Below are positions 37,636-47,181 of a stretch of DNA of 64,000 nt, piece after piece. The DNA comes from Croceibacterium salegens (GTDB taxonomy: Bacteria > Pseudomonadota > Alphaproteobacteria > Sphingomonadales > Sphingomonadaceae). Numbering within the stretch: position 1 is the first letter of the stretch; each line of letters opens with the position of its first letter. The stretch covers positions 32,765-96,764 of the forward strand of contig NZ_WTYM01000044.1 of assembly GCF_009827435.1 (NCBI RefSeq), written 5' to 3'. A program made the position numbers and the translations under genes. The notes under the pieces are model-generated. The model searched no databases. It was not told the DNA's origin and saw only the letters and a list, made by a program, of their open reading frames with translations.

Positions 37636-38573
37636 GCCGCGCTGCCTTTAAGGCGCTCGAACCAGATCTTGCGGAAGGCGAGCGTCGGCGCATCGGTGCG
37701 GACCGATTTCTCCTGACCGGGTGGCGGGATTTCGAACGGGTCGGAGCTTTCGAGGATCGCCTGGTCCTCGCGCGCGATGCGCCGATTGCCCCAACGAAAC
37801 AGCGGATCGAACAGGCGCGAGCGGTTGAAGCTGCGCACGGTGATAAAGATGATCCGCGTCGTCGTCGCCGTTTCAGGCACGCCCACCGAGATAAAGCGGA
37901 AGACCTTGTCGGAAGAGCTGACGTTGAGCTCCATCGCGTTGGGATAGCGGTATTCGAGCGAACCGGTCTTGCCCGTGCGGTCAGGGCTGACGTTCTCGAC
38001 CAGCGCTCCCGTTTCGGTCGGCGTCCACTGCACGTCCATGCGCTCACCAGTCTTGTCGCGCAGCGCACGCCCGATGCTGCCGCCGTGGACGAACGGCAGG
38101 TGTGGCATGTCGAGCATGTTTTCCATCACCCGGGTCCAGTGGGTCTGCCAGCGTTCCGATTGCAATATGGTGCGCGTGCCAGCTGCGGTCAGCGTCGGGC
38201 TCGGCTGCGGCTCGCCGTCTGCTTCGTGCCCGGTGAAAAGCCACAGCAGCCCGACAACCTCGCGCACCGGCAGTGCGGTGGCGCCGAGCACCTCGGTCTT
38301 GGCGTCGGGATTCCACGGCACACCTCGGTTGGCCCCGCTGCCGTCGAAGCGCCAGCCGTGGAACGGGCATTCGACCATGCCGTTGCAGAGCTTGCCGAGC
38401 GAGAGCTGGACCCCACGATGCGGGCAGCGGTCGAGCAACGCGGCGGGCGTGCCATCGGGATTGCGGAACAGCACCACCCGCTCGCCGGCGACGGTGAGCG
38501 GCAGCATCTTGCCCGCCTTCAGATCGTCGGCCGCACCGACAATGGTCCAGACATTGGCAAAATCGGTAAACAT
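37632..38573 (-). CDS. Rieske non-heme iron oxygenase, catalytic component
   Basis: The 313-aa protein has an N-terminal Rieske [2Fe-2S] domain (CPHRG near residue 50, CPFHGW near 69). A catalytic domain follows with the mononuclear iron ligands ENMLDMPHLPFVH near 151-163 (Asp and His-x4-His). Such enzymes hydroxylate or demethylate aromatic and other hydrophobic substrates using a separate reductase, which is not encoded nearby. The substrate is unknown. Confidence 0.85.
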   Translation of the reverse strand: MFTDFANVWTIVGAADDLKAGKMLPLTVAGERVVLFRNPDGTPAALLDRCPHRGVQLSLGKLCNGMVECPFHGWRFDGSGANRGVPWNPDAKTEVLGATALPVREVVGLLWLFTGHEADGEPQPSPTLTAAGTRTILQSERWQTHWTRVMENMLDMPHLPFVHGGSIGRALRDKTGERMDVQWTPTETGALVENVSPDRTGKTGSLEYRYPNAMELNVSSSDKVFRFISVGVPETATTTRIIFITVRSFNRSRLFDPLFRWGNRRIAREDQAILESSDPFEIPPPGQEKSVRTDAPTLAFRKIWFERLKGSAA

Positions 38574-38587
38574 GGCCGGGGTCCGGT

Positions 38588-38983
38588 CTAGACGACTCCC
38601 GCGGCAATCAACACGGCATAGATCGCCAGTCCGAGCATGGTCAGGAAGGTTATCGCAATGCCGATGACGCGGGTCTTCGGTACGTTGTCGTCATCCATGC
38701 CGATGGCGTGCGCCACGCGCGCCAGCATATAGATTGCCATGACCGCCTTGAGGATCATCCCGCCGCGGCCGGCCAGTTCGATGGCGGCGCACAGGATCAG
38801 GACGAACGGCGTGTACTCGACGAAATTCATGTGCGCCCGCATCCGTCGGCCCAGTAGGGCATTCCCGCCGTCGCCATGGGCGATCTGGTTCGCCCGGCGC
38901 ACCTTGGCGACACGCGTGGAAAGCCAGAAGTTGAGCAGCGCCGCCGCGGCGGCAGCGCTGAGGGTGGTCGGCAACAGGATCAT
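38588..38983 (-). CDS. MAPEG family membrane protein
   Basis: The 131-aa protein has four predicted transmembrane helices and the MAPEG pattern: RANQIAHGDGGNALLGRRMRAH, then NFVEYTPFVLIL, then YMLARVAHAIG. Members act in glutathione and eicosanoid metabolism in eukaryotes; bacterial forms are mostly uncharacterised glutathione transferases or peroxidases. The start at 38983 has GGGGGAGAG upstream and was preferred to 39040. It lies 14 nt after (upstream of) the Rieske gene and is probably co-transcribed with it. Confidence 0.85.
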   Translation of the reverse strand: MILLPTTLSAAAAAALLNFWLSTRVAKVRRANQIAHGDGGNALLGRRMRAHMNFVEYTPFVLILCAAIELAGRGGMILKAVMAIYMLARVAHAIGMDDDNVPKTRVIGIAITFLTMLGLAIYAVLIAAGVV

Positions 38984-39050
38984 GGTGGTCTCTCCCCCTG
39001 GTGATTTCATTCGGCTAAGGCACTGCGAGGCGCTCTGCAATCCGCGCCGC

Positions 39051-39078
39051 TTGCGCAGGCACGAAAATTCGCTATAGG
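39051..39078 (+). promoter_or_regulatory. Candidate housekeeping promoter of rpmF-plsX-fabH
   Basis: TTGCGC (39051-39056), 16 bases, then TATAGG (39073-39078). The start would be near 39085, giving a leader of about 100 nt before rpmF. The leader shows AAGGAACAGG just before the ATG. Confidence 0.45.
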
Positions 39079-39188
39079 GCGCGCCTTCACCGCATGGTTG
39101 CCTTCCGGCGCCGCGCTTGCGCGGGCAGGGGGCTTGGCCTAGGGCGGCTTCGAAACAACGGTTTGAGACTTAAGGAACAGGTGACGCA

Positions 39189-39371
39189 ATGGCTGTCCCC
39201 AAGAGAAAAACATCGCCGCACCGCCGGGGCAACCGTCGCTCGCACGATTCGCTGCGTGTCGAGGCATTCCATGAATGCGGCAACTGTGGTGAGCTCAAGC
39301 GCCCGCACAACATGTGCCCGGCTTGCGGCCACTACAACGGCCGCCTGATCATGGAGCCGAAGGGGCTCTAA
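39189..39371 (+). CDS. rpmF: 50S ribosomal protein L32
   Basis: The 60-aa basic protein begins [19 protein letters not shown], diagnostic of bL32. It has two zinc-binding pairs, CGNC and CPAC. It precedes plsX by 27 nt, the usual bacterial arrangement coupling ribosome and phospholipid synthesis genes. Confidence 0.97.
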   Translation: MAVPKRKTSPHRRGNRRSHDSLRVEAFHECGNCGELKRPHNMCPACGHYNGRLIMEPKGL

Positions 39372-39398
39372 GCCCTTTCACTTGAGAGGAATTCGCGC

Positions 39399-40454
39399 AT
39401 GAGCCTGCCGCGTATCGCCGTCGATGCGATGGGCGGCGATGACGGCGTGCGCACGGTCGTCTCGGGCGCCGCGCTGGCGCGGCGCGAGCACGACCGCTTC
39501 AACTTCCTGCTGGTCGGCGACCGGGCGCGGATCGAACGCGCCCTCGAAGCACACCCCAACATGCGCCATGCGAGCGAGATCCTCCACTGCGAGGACGTCG
39601 TCGGCATGGACGAGAAGCCGACGCAGGCGCTGCGTCGTGCGAAGACCACCAGCATGGGTCTCGCCATCCATGCGGTGAAGGAAGGCAAGGCGGGGGCTGC
39701 GGTCAGCGCAGGCAACACCGGCGCGCTGATGGCGATGAGCAAGCTGGCGCTGCGCACCATGCCCGGCATCGACCGCCCGGCGCTTGCCGCGCTGATGCCC
39801 ACGCTGGGCGACAATGACGTGATCATGCTCGACCTCGGCGCCAACACCGAATGCGATGCACGCAACCTGGTGCAGTTCGCGATCATGGGCGCAGCCTATT
39901 CGCGCATCATCACCGGCAAGGAAGCGCCGCGCGTCCGGCTGCTCAATATCGGCACCGAAGATACCAAGGGCACCGAAGGCGTGCAGGCCGCTGCCGCGCA
40001 GCTGCGCGCCGCGACCGGGCTGGCGATGAGCTTCGAAGGCTTCGTCGAGGCCGACAAGATCAACCGCGGCCAGACCGACGTGGTCGTGACCGACGGATTT
40101 TCCGGAAACATCGCGCTCAAGGCGATCGAGGGCTCGGCGCGGTTCGTCACCGATTTGCTGCGAAGCGCCTTCACCAGTTCGCTTCGCTCGAAGATCGGGT
40201 TCCTGGTCTCGCGCCCGGCCACCGAGCTGCTGCGCCACCACCTCGACCCGAACAATCACAACGGCGCGGTTTTCCTCGGCCTCAACGGCGTCGTGGTGAA
40301 ATCGCACGGTAGCGCCACCGCCAAGGGCGTGGCCAATGCGGTCAATGTCGCCGCCCGCCTGCTGGAGGAAAGCCTGACCGAACGTATTGCCGCCGACCTG
40401 GCCGAACTGGGCGAAGCACGCCTGCGCGTCACCGGTAACGGACAGTCGAAGTGA
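39399..40454 (+). CDS. plsX: Phosphate acyltransferase PlsX
   Basis: The 351-aa protein makes acyl-phosphate from acyl-ACP, feeding PlsY in membrane phospholipid synthesis. Family motifs: [11 protein letters not shown] at the N-terminus, [10 protein letters not shown] near residue 104, [17 protein letters not shown] near 147, and [12 protein letters not shown] near 228. An AGAGGA ribosome site precedes the ATG. It overlaps fabH (GTGA). Confidence 0.97.
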   Translation: MSLPRIAVDAMGGDDGVRTVVSGAALARREHDRFNFLLVGDRARIERALEAHPNMRHASEILHCEDVVGMDEKPTQALRRAKTTSMGLAIHAVKEGKAGAAVSAGNTGALMAMSKLALRTMPGIDRPALAALMPTLGDNDVIMLDLGANTECDARNLVQFAIMGAAYSRIITGKEAPRVRLLNIGTEDTKGTEGVQAAAAQLRAATGLAMSFEGFVEADKINRGQTDVVVTDGFSGNIALKAIEGSARFVTDLLRSAFTSSLRSKIGFLVSRPATELLRHHLDPNNHNGAVFLGLNGVVVKSHGSATAKGVANAVNVAARLLEESLTERIAADLAELGEARLRVTGNGQSK

Positions 40455-41416
40455 TCCGCTCGGTCGTCAAGGGATCAGGCTCCGGCCTGCCGCGCCGTGT
40501 CGTCAGCAACGACGAACTGGCGAAGACCGTCGACACCAGCGACGAATGGATTCGCGAACGCACAGGCATTGCCCAGCGCTACATCGCCGGCGAGGGTGAA
40601 ACGACCGCGACGCTGGCCACCGACGCGGCCCGTGCTGCGCTCGCCGATGCCGGAATCGACGCGAGCGCGGTCGACCTCATCGTCCTCGCCACCGCGACTC
40701 CCGACCAGACTTTCCCGGCCAGCGCGACTCGCGTCCAGCAGGCACTCGGCTGTCGCGGCGGTGCGGCGTTCGACGTCGCGGCGGTCTGTTCCGGGTTCCT
40801 CTATGCGCTGGCGACGGCGGATTCGATGCTGCGCACTGGCATGGCCAGGTGCGCGCTGGTGATCGGCGCTGAGACCTTCAGCCGGATCCTCGACTGGGAG
40901 GACCGCGCGACCTGCGTGCTGTTCGGCGACGGTGCGGGCGCGTTGGTGCTCAAGGCCGAAGACGTGCCGGAGGACGGCCCCGGCGTGCTCGCCACGCGGC
41001 TCCATGCCGACGGCGCGCATGGCGAGCTGCTCTACGTCGACGGCGGTCCCTCGACCACCGGGACGGTCGGCAAGGTGCGGATGCAGGGCCGCGAGGTGTT
41101 CCGCCACGCGGTAACCAATCTCGCTGAGGTGCTCGAGGAAGTCCTCGTCGCCAGCGGGCATAGCCCCGCCGACGTCGACTGGGTCGTGCCGCATCAGGCC
41201 AACCGCCGCATCCTCGATGCCACGGCGAAGAAGCTCGGCCTCCCGATCGACAAGATCGTCATCACCGTCGATCGTCACGCAAACACGTCCGCCGCCTCGG
41301 TGCCGCTGGCCTTCGACGAGGCCAAGCGCGATGGGCGCCTGAAGCCGGGCGACCTGGTCATGCTCGAAGCCATGGGGGGTGGTTTCACATGGGGGGCAAG
41401 CCTGCTGCGGTTGTGA
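40451..41416 (+). CDS. fabH: 3-oxoacyl-ACP synthase III (FabH)
   Basis: The 321-aa enzyme condenses acetyl-CoA with malonyl-ACP to start fatty-acid synthesis. The catalytic triad is visible: Cys in [11 protein letters not shown] near residue 112, His in [11 protein letters not shown] near 248, and Asn in [13 protein letters not shown] near 278. It ends [13 protein letters not shown], as expected. GTG start, overlapping plsX. Confidence 0.97.
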   Translation: MIRSVVKGSGSGLPRRVVSNDELAKTVDTSDEWIRERTGIAQRYIAGEGETTATLATDAARAALADAGIDASAVDLIVLATATPDQTFPASATRVQQALGCRGGAAFDVAAVCSGFLYALATADSMLRTGMARCALVIGAETFSRILDWEDRATCVLFGDGAGALVLKAEDVPEDGPGVLATRLHADGAHGELLYVDGGPSTTGTVGKVRMQGREVFRHAVTNLAEVLEEVLVASGHSPADVDWVVPHQANRRILDATAKKLGLPIDKIVITVDRHANTSAASVPLAFDEAKRDGRLKPGDLVMLEAMGGGFTWGASLLRL

Positions 41417-41445
41417 CAAAAAAAACGCAACTGTCGGCGATAACC

Positions 41446-41473
41446 TTGCCAACAAGCGATTATTTGTTACGCT
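41446..41473 (+). promoter_or_regulatory. Candidate promoter of ihfA-merR in an AT-rich leader
   Basis: TTGCCA (41446-41451), 16 bases, TACGCT (41468-41473), within a 111-bp gap far richer in A/T than its surroundings, with runs of A and T. IHF genes are often autoregulated, so IHF binding here is possible but not shown by a clear consensus site. Confidence 0.35.
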
Positions 41474-41527
41474 ATTTTCATAAGGGGTCATTTTTTCCTG
41501 GGTCGCTATCAGGGAGGTACGACGCAT

Positions 41528-41827
41528 ATGATGCGATCGGTTGGTACATTGACCCGAGCTGACCTTGCGGAAACCATCAACCGCAAGATGGGATTTTCTC
41601 GCGCCGAAAGCCTTGCCTTGGTGGAAGCGATCCTCGCCAAGATGTGCGACGCACTCGCCGACGGCGAAAACGTCAAGATTTCCGGCTTCGGCAGCTTCAT
41701 CCTGCGCGACAAGCGTGAGCGGATCGGACGCAACCCCAAGACCGGGGTCGAAGTGCCGATTACCCCACGCCGGGTGCTGACGTTCCGCGCCAGCCAGAAG
41801 CTCAAGTCGCGGATCGCCGATTCGTGA
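41528..41827 (+). CDS. ihfA: Integration host factor subunit alpha
   Basis: The 99-aa DNA-bending protein has the IHF/HU beta-arm sequence [20 protein letters not shown] with the intercalating proline, and ends [13 protein letters not shown] as IhfA does. With IhfB it bends DNA at promoters and recombination sites. An ATG one codon downstream is an alternative. GGGAGGT lies at 41512-41518. The stop overlaps the next start (GTGA). Confidence 0.95.
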   Translation: MMRSVGTLTRADLAETINRKMGFSRAESLALVEAILAKMCDALADGENVKISGFGSFILRDKRERIGRNPKTGVEVPITPRRVLTFRASQKLKSRIADS

Positions 41828-42222
41828 GTAGTAACGGGCCTCCCATGCAGTCTTTCGACGACGGCAAGGACGCCCAGGCCATGCGTACGATCGGCGAAGT
41901 GGCGGCCGCGCTCGGTATCAAGCAGCACGTCCTGCGTTACTGGGAGCAGCAGTTCCCGATGCTCCAGCCGCTGAAGCGCAGCGGCGGGCGGCGCTATTAC
42001 CGACCCGAGGACGTGGCGCTGGTCCAGATGATCGACCGGCTGGTGAATGACGAGGGCTACACCCTCAAGGGCGCGCGCCTTGCTCTCGAAAACGGACCTG
42101 CCGAGGCGGAGAGCGCCCCGGTTGCATTGGCAGCAGCAAGCGGGGCGGCTCCTTCCGGGGAGCTGCTCTCGAAGCTGATGGCGATTCGCGGGCGGCTGGC
42201 TAAGGCGCTCGAAGCAGCCTGA
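41824..42222 (+). CDS. MerR family transcriptional regulator
   Basis: The 132-aa protein has a MerR winged helix: [26 protein letters not shown], then [18 protein letters not shown]. The C-terminal half is short and lacks metal-binding cysteines. A small MerR after ihfA is a conserved alphaproteobacterial arrangement; its targets are unknown. The GTG at 41824 overlaps ihfA; ATG at 41845 is an alternative. Confidence 0.9.
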   Translation: MSSNGPPMQSFDDGKDAQAMRTIGEVAAALGIKQHVLRYWEQQFPMLQPLKRSGGRRYYRPEDVALVQMIDRLVNDEGYTLKGARLALENGPAEAESAPVALAAASGAAPSGELLSKLMAIRGRLAKALEAA

Positions 42223-42226
42223 ACTC

Positions 42227-42493
42227 TTACCCGGCGTCGACCGGGTAGACCTCCACATCGGGCCGCAGGACGGCGCCGTAGTCGGTTTCCGGCGGGGTCG
42301 CGCGAACGTGGATGAACGGCATCCAGATGTCGCCGTACGAGGCCTTTTCGTACCACACGTCGAGCACGTCGAACGAGCCCCACTGGCCATCGGGGCCGAG
42401 CAGGCGAATTCCCTCACCGATGCGAGGCACCACCAGGAACTTCAGTTTGAGCTGGTTCTGGTGTGTCTCGTTCTGGACTTCGATCTCGATCAA
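42227..42493 (-). CDS. Small protein of unknown function
   Basis: The 88-residue acidic protein appears beta-rich (alternating hydrophobic strands such as KLKFLVVPRIGEG and WMPFIHVRA). It has no signal peptide or cysteines. I recognise no family. The start is TTG at 42493, the only initiator giving the full frame, with GGCGAGG upstream. The stop is 4 nt from that of the convergent merR gene. Frame, codon use and spacing support a real gene. Confidence 0.55.
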   Translation of the reverse strand: MIEIEVQNETHQNQLKLKFLVVPRIGEGIRLLGPDGQWGSFDVLDVWYEKASYGDIWMPFIHVRATPPETDYGAVLRPDVEVYPVDAG

Positions 42494-42575
42494 GTTTGCC
42501 TCGCCTTTCCCAACGGCGTCTTAACCTAGAACCCTTGCCGAATTGCAAACGTTGGGACGTAGGGGCCCCGTAGCG

Positions 42576-43109
42576 TTAACCGACGCGTTCGGGCCCCAGT
42601 TCGGGATCGAGGTCGCGGGGGCGGGCGAAGTGCACCAGGCGGGCGCAGCCGGGGGCAAGGTCGGCCCACGATTCGATATCGCATTCAAGCACGGCGAGGG
42701 TGGCGGTGGGAAACTTCTCCGCGGCGCGTTCGAGCAGTTCGTCGTCGACGTTCGGGTCGGCGAGGCGGAAGACGAGTTCCTGCAGGCCGGGATTGTGCCC
42801 GACCAGCAGCACGCGGCGGGGATCGCCCTCGATTTCCCTGAGCACCGCGATCAGCGTCGCCGCATCGGCGAGGTAGAGCCGTTCGTCCCATCTGGGTTCG
42901 AGGTCGAGGCCGCTGGCTTCGATCGTCCGGCGGACGCGCTCGGCCGGACTGGCGATCGCCATGTCGCAGCGCCAGCCGAAGCTGCGGATATGCTCCCCGA
43001 TCGCCGCTGCCCCACGCCGCCCGCGGTTGTTCAGCCCGCGGTCGAAATCGCGCAGGGCGAGATCGTCCCAATCGGACTTGGCGTGGCGCAGGAGGCCAAG
43101 GTGTTTCAT
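42576..43109 (-). CDS. SixA-like histidine phosphatase
   Basis: The 177-aa protein has the branch 2 RHxx signature LLRHAKSDW near residue 7, with the catalytic His, SPAERVRRT near 54, and VGHNPGL near 102. SixA members remove phosphate from histidine phosphotransfer proteins such as NPr; family members may also act on small molecules. The gene begins 1 nt after the stop of the helicase gene and is probably co-transcribed with it. Confidence 0.88.
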   Translation of the reverse strand: MKHLGLLRHAKSDWDDLALRDFDRGLNNRGRRGAAAIGEHIRSFGWRCDMAIASPAERVRRTIEASGLDLEPRWDERLYLADAATLIAVLREIEGDPRRVLLVGHNPGLQELVFRLADPNVDDELLERAAEKFPTATLAVLECDIESWADLAPGCARLVHFARPRDLDPELGPERVG

Positions 43110-43110
43110 G

Positions 43111-45834
43111 TCAGCGTCGGTCCCCGTGTGCCGCTTCTCCGGCGGCCGGCGTGTTTAAAGAAACACCGCCGCCGAGCCGCTGTAAAGCTTCCTCGAGAGT
43201 CAGGCGCAAAATCGGGGTGCCCTTGGGGAAGGCCGAGAGCAGCCGGCTGGGGAAGGCGGGCGAGAGGACGATGAAGTGCCCGCGGTCGTCCTTGCTGCGG
43301 ATCAGGCGTCCGAAGGCCTGCGCCAGCCGGGCACGGATGATCGCGTCGTCATGTGCCGAGCCACCATTTGCGGCGCGGCGGGCGCGGTGCAGGATGCTCG
43401 GCTTGGGCCAGGGCACCTGCTCCATCACCACGCAGCGCAGCGACTGGCCGGGCACGTCGACGCCGTCGCGCAGCGCATCGGTGCCGAGCAGGCTGGCGCG
43501 CGGGTCGTCGCGGAAGATGTCGACCAGCGTGCCGGTGTCGATCGGGTCGACGTGCTGGGCGTAGAGCGGCAACCCGTCCCGGGCGAGCCGGTCGGCGATG
43601 CGTCCGTGCACCGCGCGCAGGCGGCGGATCGCGGTGAACAGCCCGAGTACGCCGCCGCCCGAAGCAGAGATGATCCCGGCGAAGGCTCCGGCCAGACCCG
43701 CAAGATCGCCCTTCTTCACGTCGGTGACGATCAGCACCTCGGCATTGCTGGCATAGTCGAACGGACTTTCCGCCGCCGCCAGCAAAGGCTTGATTTCCAG
43801 ATGGTTGGCGCCCGACTTTGAGATCGCGCCGAACCAGTCTTCCCCGTCGCGCAGGGTCGCGCTGGTCAACATCACGCCGTGCGCCGGTTCGAGAACGACG
43901 CGGGCGAAGGGCTTCATCGGGTCGAGGAAGCGGCGGTGGATGCCGATGTCGAACTCGCGCGCGTCGGAGCGATCGACTGCCAGCCAGTCGACGAAATCGG
44001 GATCGGCCGGGCCGCCGAGCCGGTCGAGCAGCGCCTCCCACGCCGCAAGCGTGTCGGCGCGCCAGGCCAGCGAATGGCGCGCCCCGTCGATACGCGCGCG
44101 GCCCTGCGCGTCGAGCCAGTCAGGAGCATCCTCGATCAGCGCTTCGAGCCGCACGCCTAGCTTGATCAGCGGGCGGCGGATCTCGCCCAGCGCCATCGCC
44201 GCCTGCTGCGCCAGTTCGACGATATTGCCGTCGAGCTGGGCCGCCTCGGTCTCGATGCCGTAACCCATCTCCTGTCCGCCGCTCTCGTCACGGGCGTAGG
44301 TGATCGCGCGAACCGCGGCGAGCAGCGTCTCGATCTCGCCCGAGGGCATGCCGTCGGCGAGTCGCTGCAGCCAACCGTCGGAGGGCAGGGCGTCGGCTGC
44401 CTCGCGCGCCGCGGCGATCGCCTTGCCGCCGTCCTCGTCGTAGCTGGCGACATCGGCGAGTCGCGCCGCGAGCCCGCGCCGACGGCCCTTCGATCCGCGC
44501 TCCGGCCCGACGATCCAGCGCTTGAGCTCGATCGCCTCCTGCCCGGTCAGCGCTGCGGCGAAGGTGCTGTCGGCGGCTTCGAAGACATGGTGCCCCTCGT
44601 CGAAGACGATGCGCGTCGGGCGCTGGGCATGGTCGCGACCGCGGGCTGCGTTGACCATCACCAGCGCGTGGTTGGCAATGACGAGGTCGGCCTGCGCCGA
44701 GGCGCGTACGGCGCGCTCGATGAAGCACTTCCGGTAATGCGGGCACCCGGCATAGACGCATTCGCCGCGCTGGTCGGTCAGGCTGCGGATCGCGCGGCTG
44801 CGGAACAGGGTGCCGAGCCAGCCAGGCAGGTCGCCGCCGATCATGTCGCCGTCCTGCGTGTAGGCCGCCCAGCGTGCGACGAGCTGTCCGAGCACGGCCG
44901 CGCGCCCGCCGAACCCGCCCTGCAGCGCATCCTCGAGGTTGAGCAGGCACAGGTAGTTCTCGCGCCCCTTGCGCACGACCACTGGCTTGCTGCCGTCGGG
45001 TCGTGCGGGGGGCCAGGCGCGGGCGCTTTCCCGCCGCAACTGGCGCTGCAGGTTCTTGGTGTAGGTGCTGACCCAGACGGTGCCGTGCGCCTTTTCCGCC
45101 CACAGCGAGGCGGGGGCGAGATAACCGAGAGTCTTGCCGATCCCGGTCCCGGCCTGCGCCAGCAGGATATGCGGCAGCTTGCGGCGGTCGCGCGGAGCGA
45201 AAATGCGTCCGGCCTCGCGGGAATAGCTTTTCTGCCCCTCGCGCTGCTCGGCGCCTTCGCCGGTCAGCTTTGCCAGCCGCGCCTCGATCTCGAACTCGTC
45301 GATGGCGACTTGCGCGGGCTGGGGGCGCTCGGGCGTTTCCTCCCACTCGGGCAGGCGCGAGAAGAGCCACTTCTCGGCCTTCTCCGGCTGGCGGACATGA
45401 GCAGAGAGCACCCCGGCCCAGGGCCAGCGCAGCTTGGCCAGCGATTGCAGGACCGACCACGCACCTTCGCGCTCGGGCCAGTCGTCGGCGGCGCAGCGAT
45501 CGAGCAGCACGGCGGCGGCGGTTTGCAGCAGGGCCGGGACATCGGCATCGCTCGCCGCTTCTTCGAGTCCGAGCGCGTGGGCGAGCCCCTTTGGCGTGGG
45601 GACAACGAAACGCGCCGGATGCACGAAGGCGTAAAGTTCGAGCAGGTCGAGGCCAGAGAGGTCGGGATAGCCGAGCCGGCTGGCCACCAGCGGGGCGTTG
45701 AGAAGCAGCAGGGGGGTGTCCGCCGCGGCCATGATCGCCTCGCCCTTCGAGCCGCCGCGGGTCACACCGCGAGCGTCGCGAAGCCAGGTCCCGGCGTGGC
45801 TGGCATGGAGGGCGGGGAGGGCGAGCGGCTCCAT
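43111..45834 (-). CDS. DinG/XPD-like ATP-dependent DNA helicase
   Basis: The 907-aa superfamily 2 helicase has an unusual N-terminal 210 residues, then Walker A AQAGTGIGKT near 226. The iron-sulfur cysteine cluster region includes CVYAGCPHYRKCF, and the Walker B box reads FDEGHH (DEGH). The C-terminal ATP motifs include AQAFGRLIRSKDDRG. The family unwinds DNA with a 4Fe-4S domain and acts on R-loops or repair intermediates. The start at 45834 was chosen over 45948 because the upstream part reads as intergenic DNA. Confidence 0.88.
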   Translation of the reverse strand: MEPLALPALHASHAGTWLRDARGVTRGGSKGEAIMAAADTPLLLLNAPLVASRLGYPDLSGLDLLELYAFVHPARFVVPTPKGLAHALGLEEAASDADVPALLQTAAAVLLDRCAADDWPEREGAWSVLQSLAKLRWPWAGVLSAHVRQPEKAEKWLFSRLPEWEETPERPQPAQVAIDEFEIEARLAKLTGEGAEQREGQKSYSREAGRIFAPRDRRKLPHILLAQAGTGIGKTLGYLAPASLWAEKAHGTVWVSTYTKNLQRQLRRESARAWPPARPDGSKPVVVRKGRENYLCLLNLEDALQGGFGGRAAVLGQLVARWAAYTQDGDMIGGDLPGWLGTLFRSRAIRSLTDQRGECVYAGCPHYRKCFIERAVRASAQADLVIANHALVMVNAARGRDHAQRPTRIVFDEGHHVFEAADSTFAAALTGQEAIELKRWIVGPERGSKGRRRGLAARLADVASYDEDGGKAIAAAREAADALPSDGWLQRLADGMPSGEIETLLAAVRAITYARDESGGQEMGYGIETEAAQLDGNIVELAQQAAMALGEIRRPLIKLGVRLEALIEDAPDWLDAQGRARIDGARHSLAWRADTLAAWEALLDRLGGPADPDFVDWLAVDRSDAREFDIGIHRRFLDPMKPFARVVLEPAHGVMLTSATLRDGEDWFGAISKSGANHLEIKPLLAAAESPFDYASNAEVLIVTDVKKGDLAGLAGAFAGIISASGGGVLGLFTAIRRLRAVHGRIADRLARDGLPLYAQHVDPIDTGTLVDIFRDDPRASLLGTDALRDGVDVPGQSLRCVVMEQVPWPKPSILHRARRAANGGSAHDDAIIRARLAQAFGRLIRSKDDRGHFIVLSPAFPSRLLSAFPKGTPILRLTLEEALQRLGGGVSLNTPAAGEAAHGDRR

Positions 45835-46066
45835 GGCTGGACGATTACCGGGGCGGAACGAAAAGTAAACGCCGGGCGCGGCGCGGCTCGGGAAATCCAC
45901 TGCCGTGATGGCGATTTGCAGCGAGTCGGGCGTTTCGGTTCGCCGCAAATCGGTTTCGACTCGCCGGTTTTCGATTTTCAGAAAATGGCTGAAATCCGGG
46001 CGTTTGGGTGATTCCTGAACGGCAATTCATGGAACAGGCCCGGCGCGGCGGCGGTTTTTTGGGACT

Positions 46067-47125
46067 ATGCGAAACCAGAACAGAACCCCATTCAGCGCCA
46101 CGACCGCGATTGCCGCTGCCCTCGCGCTGACCGTCGCTCCTGCCCTGGCGCAGGATGCTTCGACTCCCACGCTCGACGGCCCGATCGTCAACAGCGCGCC
46201 GGTTGCCGCACCTTCGCCAGCGGCCCCCGACCCGGCCGCTCCGGCGTACACTGCGCCGGTGACGACCGTCTCGCCTTCGCAGCCCGCTCCGACGACCACG
46301 TCGGTCCCGGTCGTGCAGGACGTTCCTGCCGCTCCGGAGCCGACCGTTGAAGAGGCGGCGCCTGCCCCGCAGGCTGCCACCCCGGCGCCGAAGAAGGCTG
46401 CCCCGGCACCCAGGCCCTCGCCCTCTGCTTCGCTTGCCGCTCCGGTCGCTCCGGAAAGCAAGCCCGTTGACCTCGCGGAGCCCGTCGCCGTTGCCCCGCT
46501 CGCGCAGGATGCCTTCGCCCAGCCGGAGCCTGCCGCTCCCCCGGCGCAGATGGCGCCGACGCCCGAGCAGGCGCGCGACGTTACCGCAATTCTCGCCATG
46601 GCCCTGGCCGGCCTGATCGCTATCGCGGTCGCCGTGCTGCTCGCCATGGCGTTTCGGCGGCGCAAGCGCACCGCGCAGGACCGTCGAGCAGTCATCGTCC
46701 CCAACAAGCCGGTACCGTATCGTGAGGTGAGCCCGCCTTCGGTCGCCACGCCCATGTCGCGGGCGGCTGCCGCGCCGGTCATCGTCGAGCGTCCGGCACC
46801 GGTGTATCACCCAGAAAGTGAGAGCACCGGCGCAGCCGTCGCCCTGCCCCGCGAGGTGCCCGCGACCTTCGAAGAACGCGATGCGCTGATTAGGCGGATG
46901 GTCGACGCCCGGCCCGACAAGGCAAACCCGTTCACCAACCGCCGCGCGCGCCGGCGCCGGGCCCGCCTGATCCTGCAGTCGATCGGCCGCAAGTTCGAGA
47001 ACGCCAGGCCGTGGATCGACTTCAGCCAGTACCCGCAGATCTGGCCGAGCCAGGCCCCCACCGCGCGGTCGGCACGTCCGTCTCCTGCCACGAACGTCGA
47101 CACGCGCATCCTGGAACCGGCCTGA
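46067..47125 (+). CDS. Pro/Ala-rich single-pass membrane protein of unknown function
   Basis: The 352-aa protein has a signal peptide (1-29, ending PALAQ), a Pro/Ala-rich low-complexity stretch (30-165), one transmembrane helix (about 173-196) and an RRRKR stop-transfer. The cytosolic tail is about 150 residues, with a basic cluster NRRARRRRAR near 296 and a compact conserved-looking C-terminus. Topology is therefore periplasmic stalk and cytosolic basic domain. No family is recognised. A strong terminator follows. Confidence 0.7.
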   Translation: MRNQNRTPFSATTAIAAALALTVAPALAQDASTPTLDGPIVNSAPVAAPSPAAPDPAAPAYTAPVTTVSPSQPAPTTTSVPVVQDVPAAPEPTVEEAAPAPQAATPAPKKAAPAPRPSPSASLAAPVAPESKPVDLAEPVAVAPLAQDAFAQPEPAAPPAQMAPTPEQARDVTAILAMALAGLIAIAVAVLLAMAFRRRKRTAQDRRAVIVPNKPVPYREVSPPSVATPMSRAAAAPVIVERPAPVYHPESESTGAAVALPREVPATFEERDALIRRMVDARPDKANPFTNRRARRRRARLILQSIGRKFENARPWIDFSQYPQIWPSQAPTARSARPSPATNVDTRILEPA

Positions 47126-47146
47126 TCCTCTTTGCCGGTTCGCAGG

Positions 47147-47178
47147 GAAGGGCGGTCTCCCAAGGGCCGCCCTTCTTT
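47147..47178. terminator. Bidirectional hairpin terminator
   Basis: GAAGGGCGGTC (47147-47157) pairs with GGCCGCCCTTC (47165-47175) with one G-T wobble and a 7-nt loop, followed by TTT on the + strand. It separates the membrane-protein gene from the convergent tannase operon. Confidence 0.75.
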
Positions 47179-47181
47179 GCG

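Noticed and set aside
39020..39056. Degenerate copy of the CGTCATTGCGAG repeat upstream of rpmF
   Set aside because: Only short pieces (ACTGCGAGG, GCAATCCG) match and the arms do not pair; too weak to call.
41417..41527. A small RNA or tRNA gene in the AT-rich gap before ihfA
   Set aside because: No cloverleaf, no TTCGA-type T-loop and no terminator; a promoter region explains it better.
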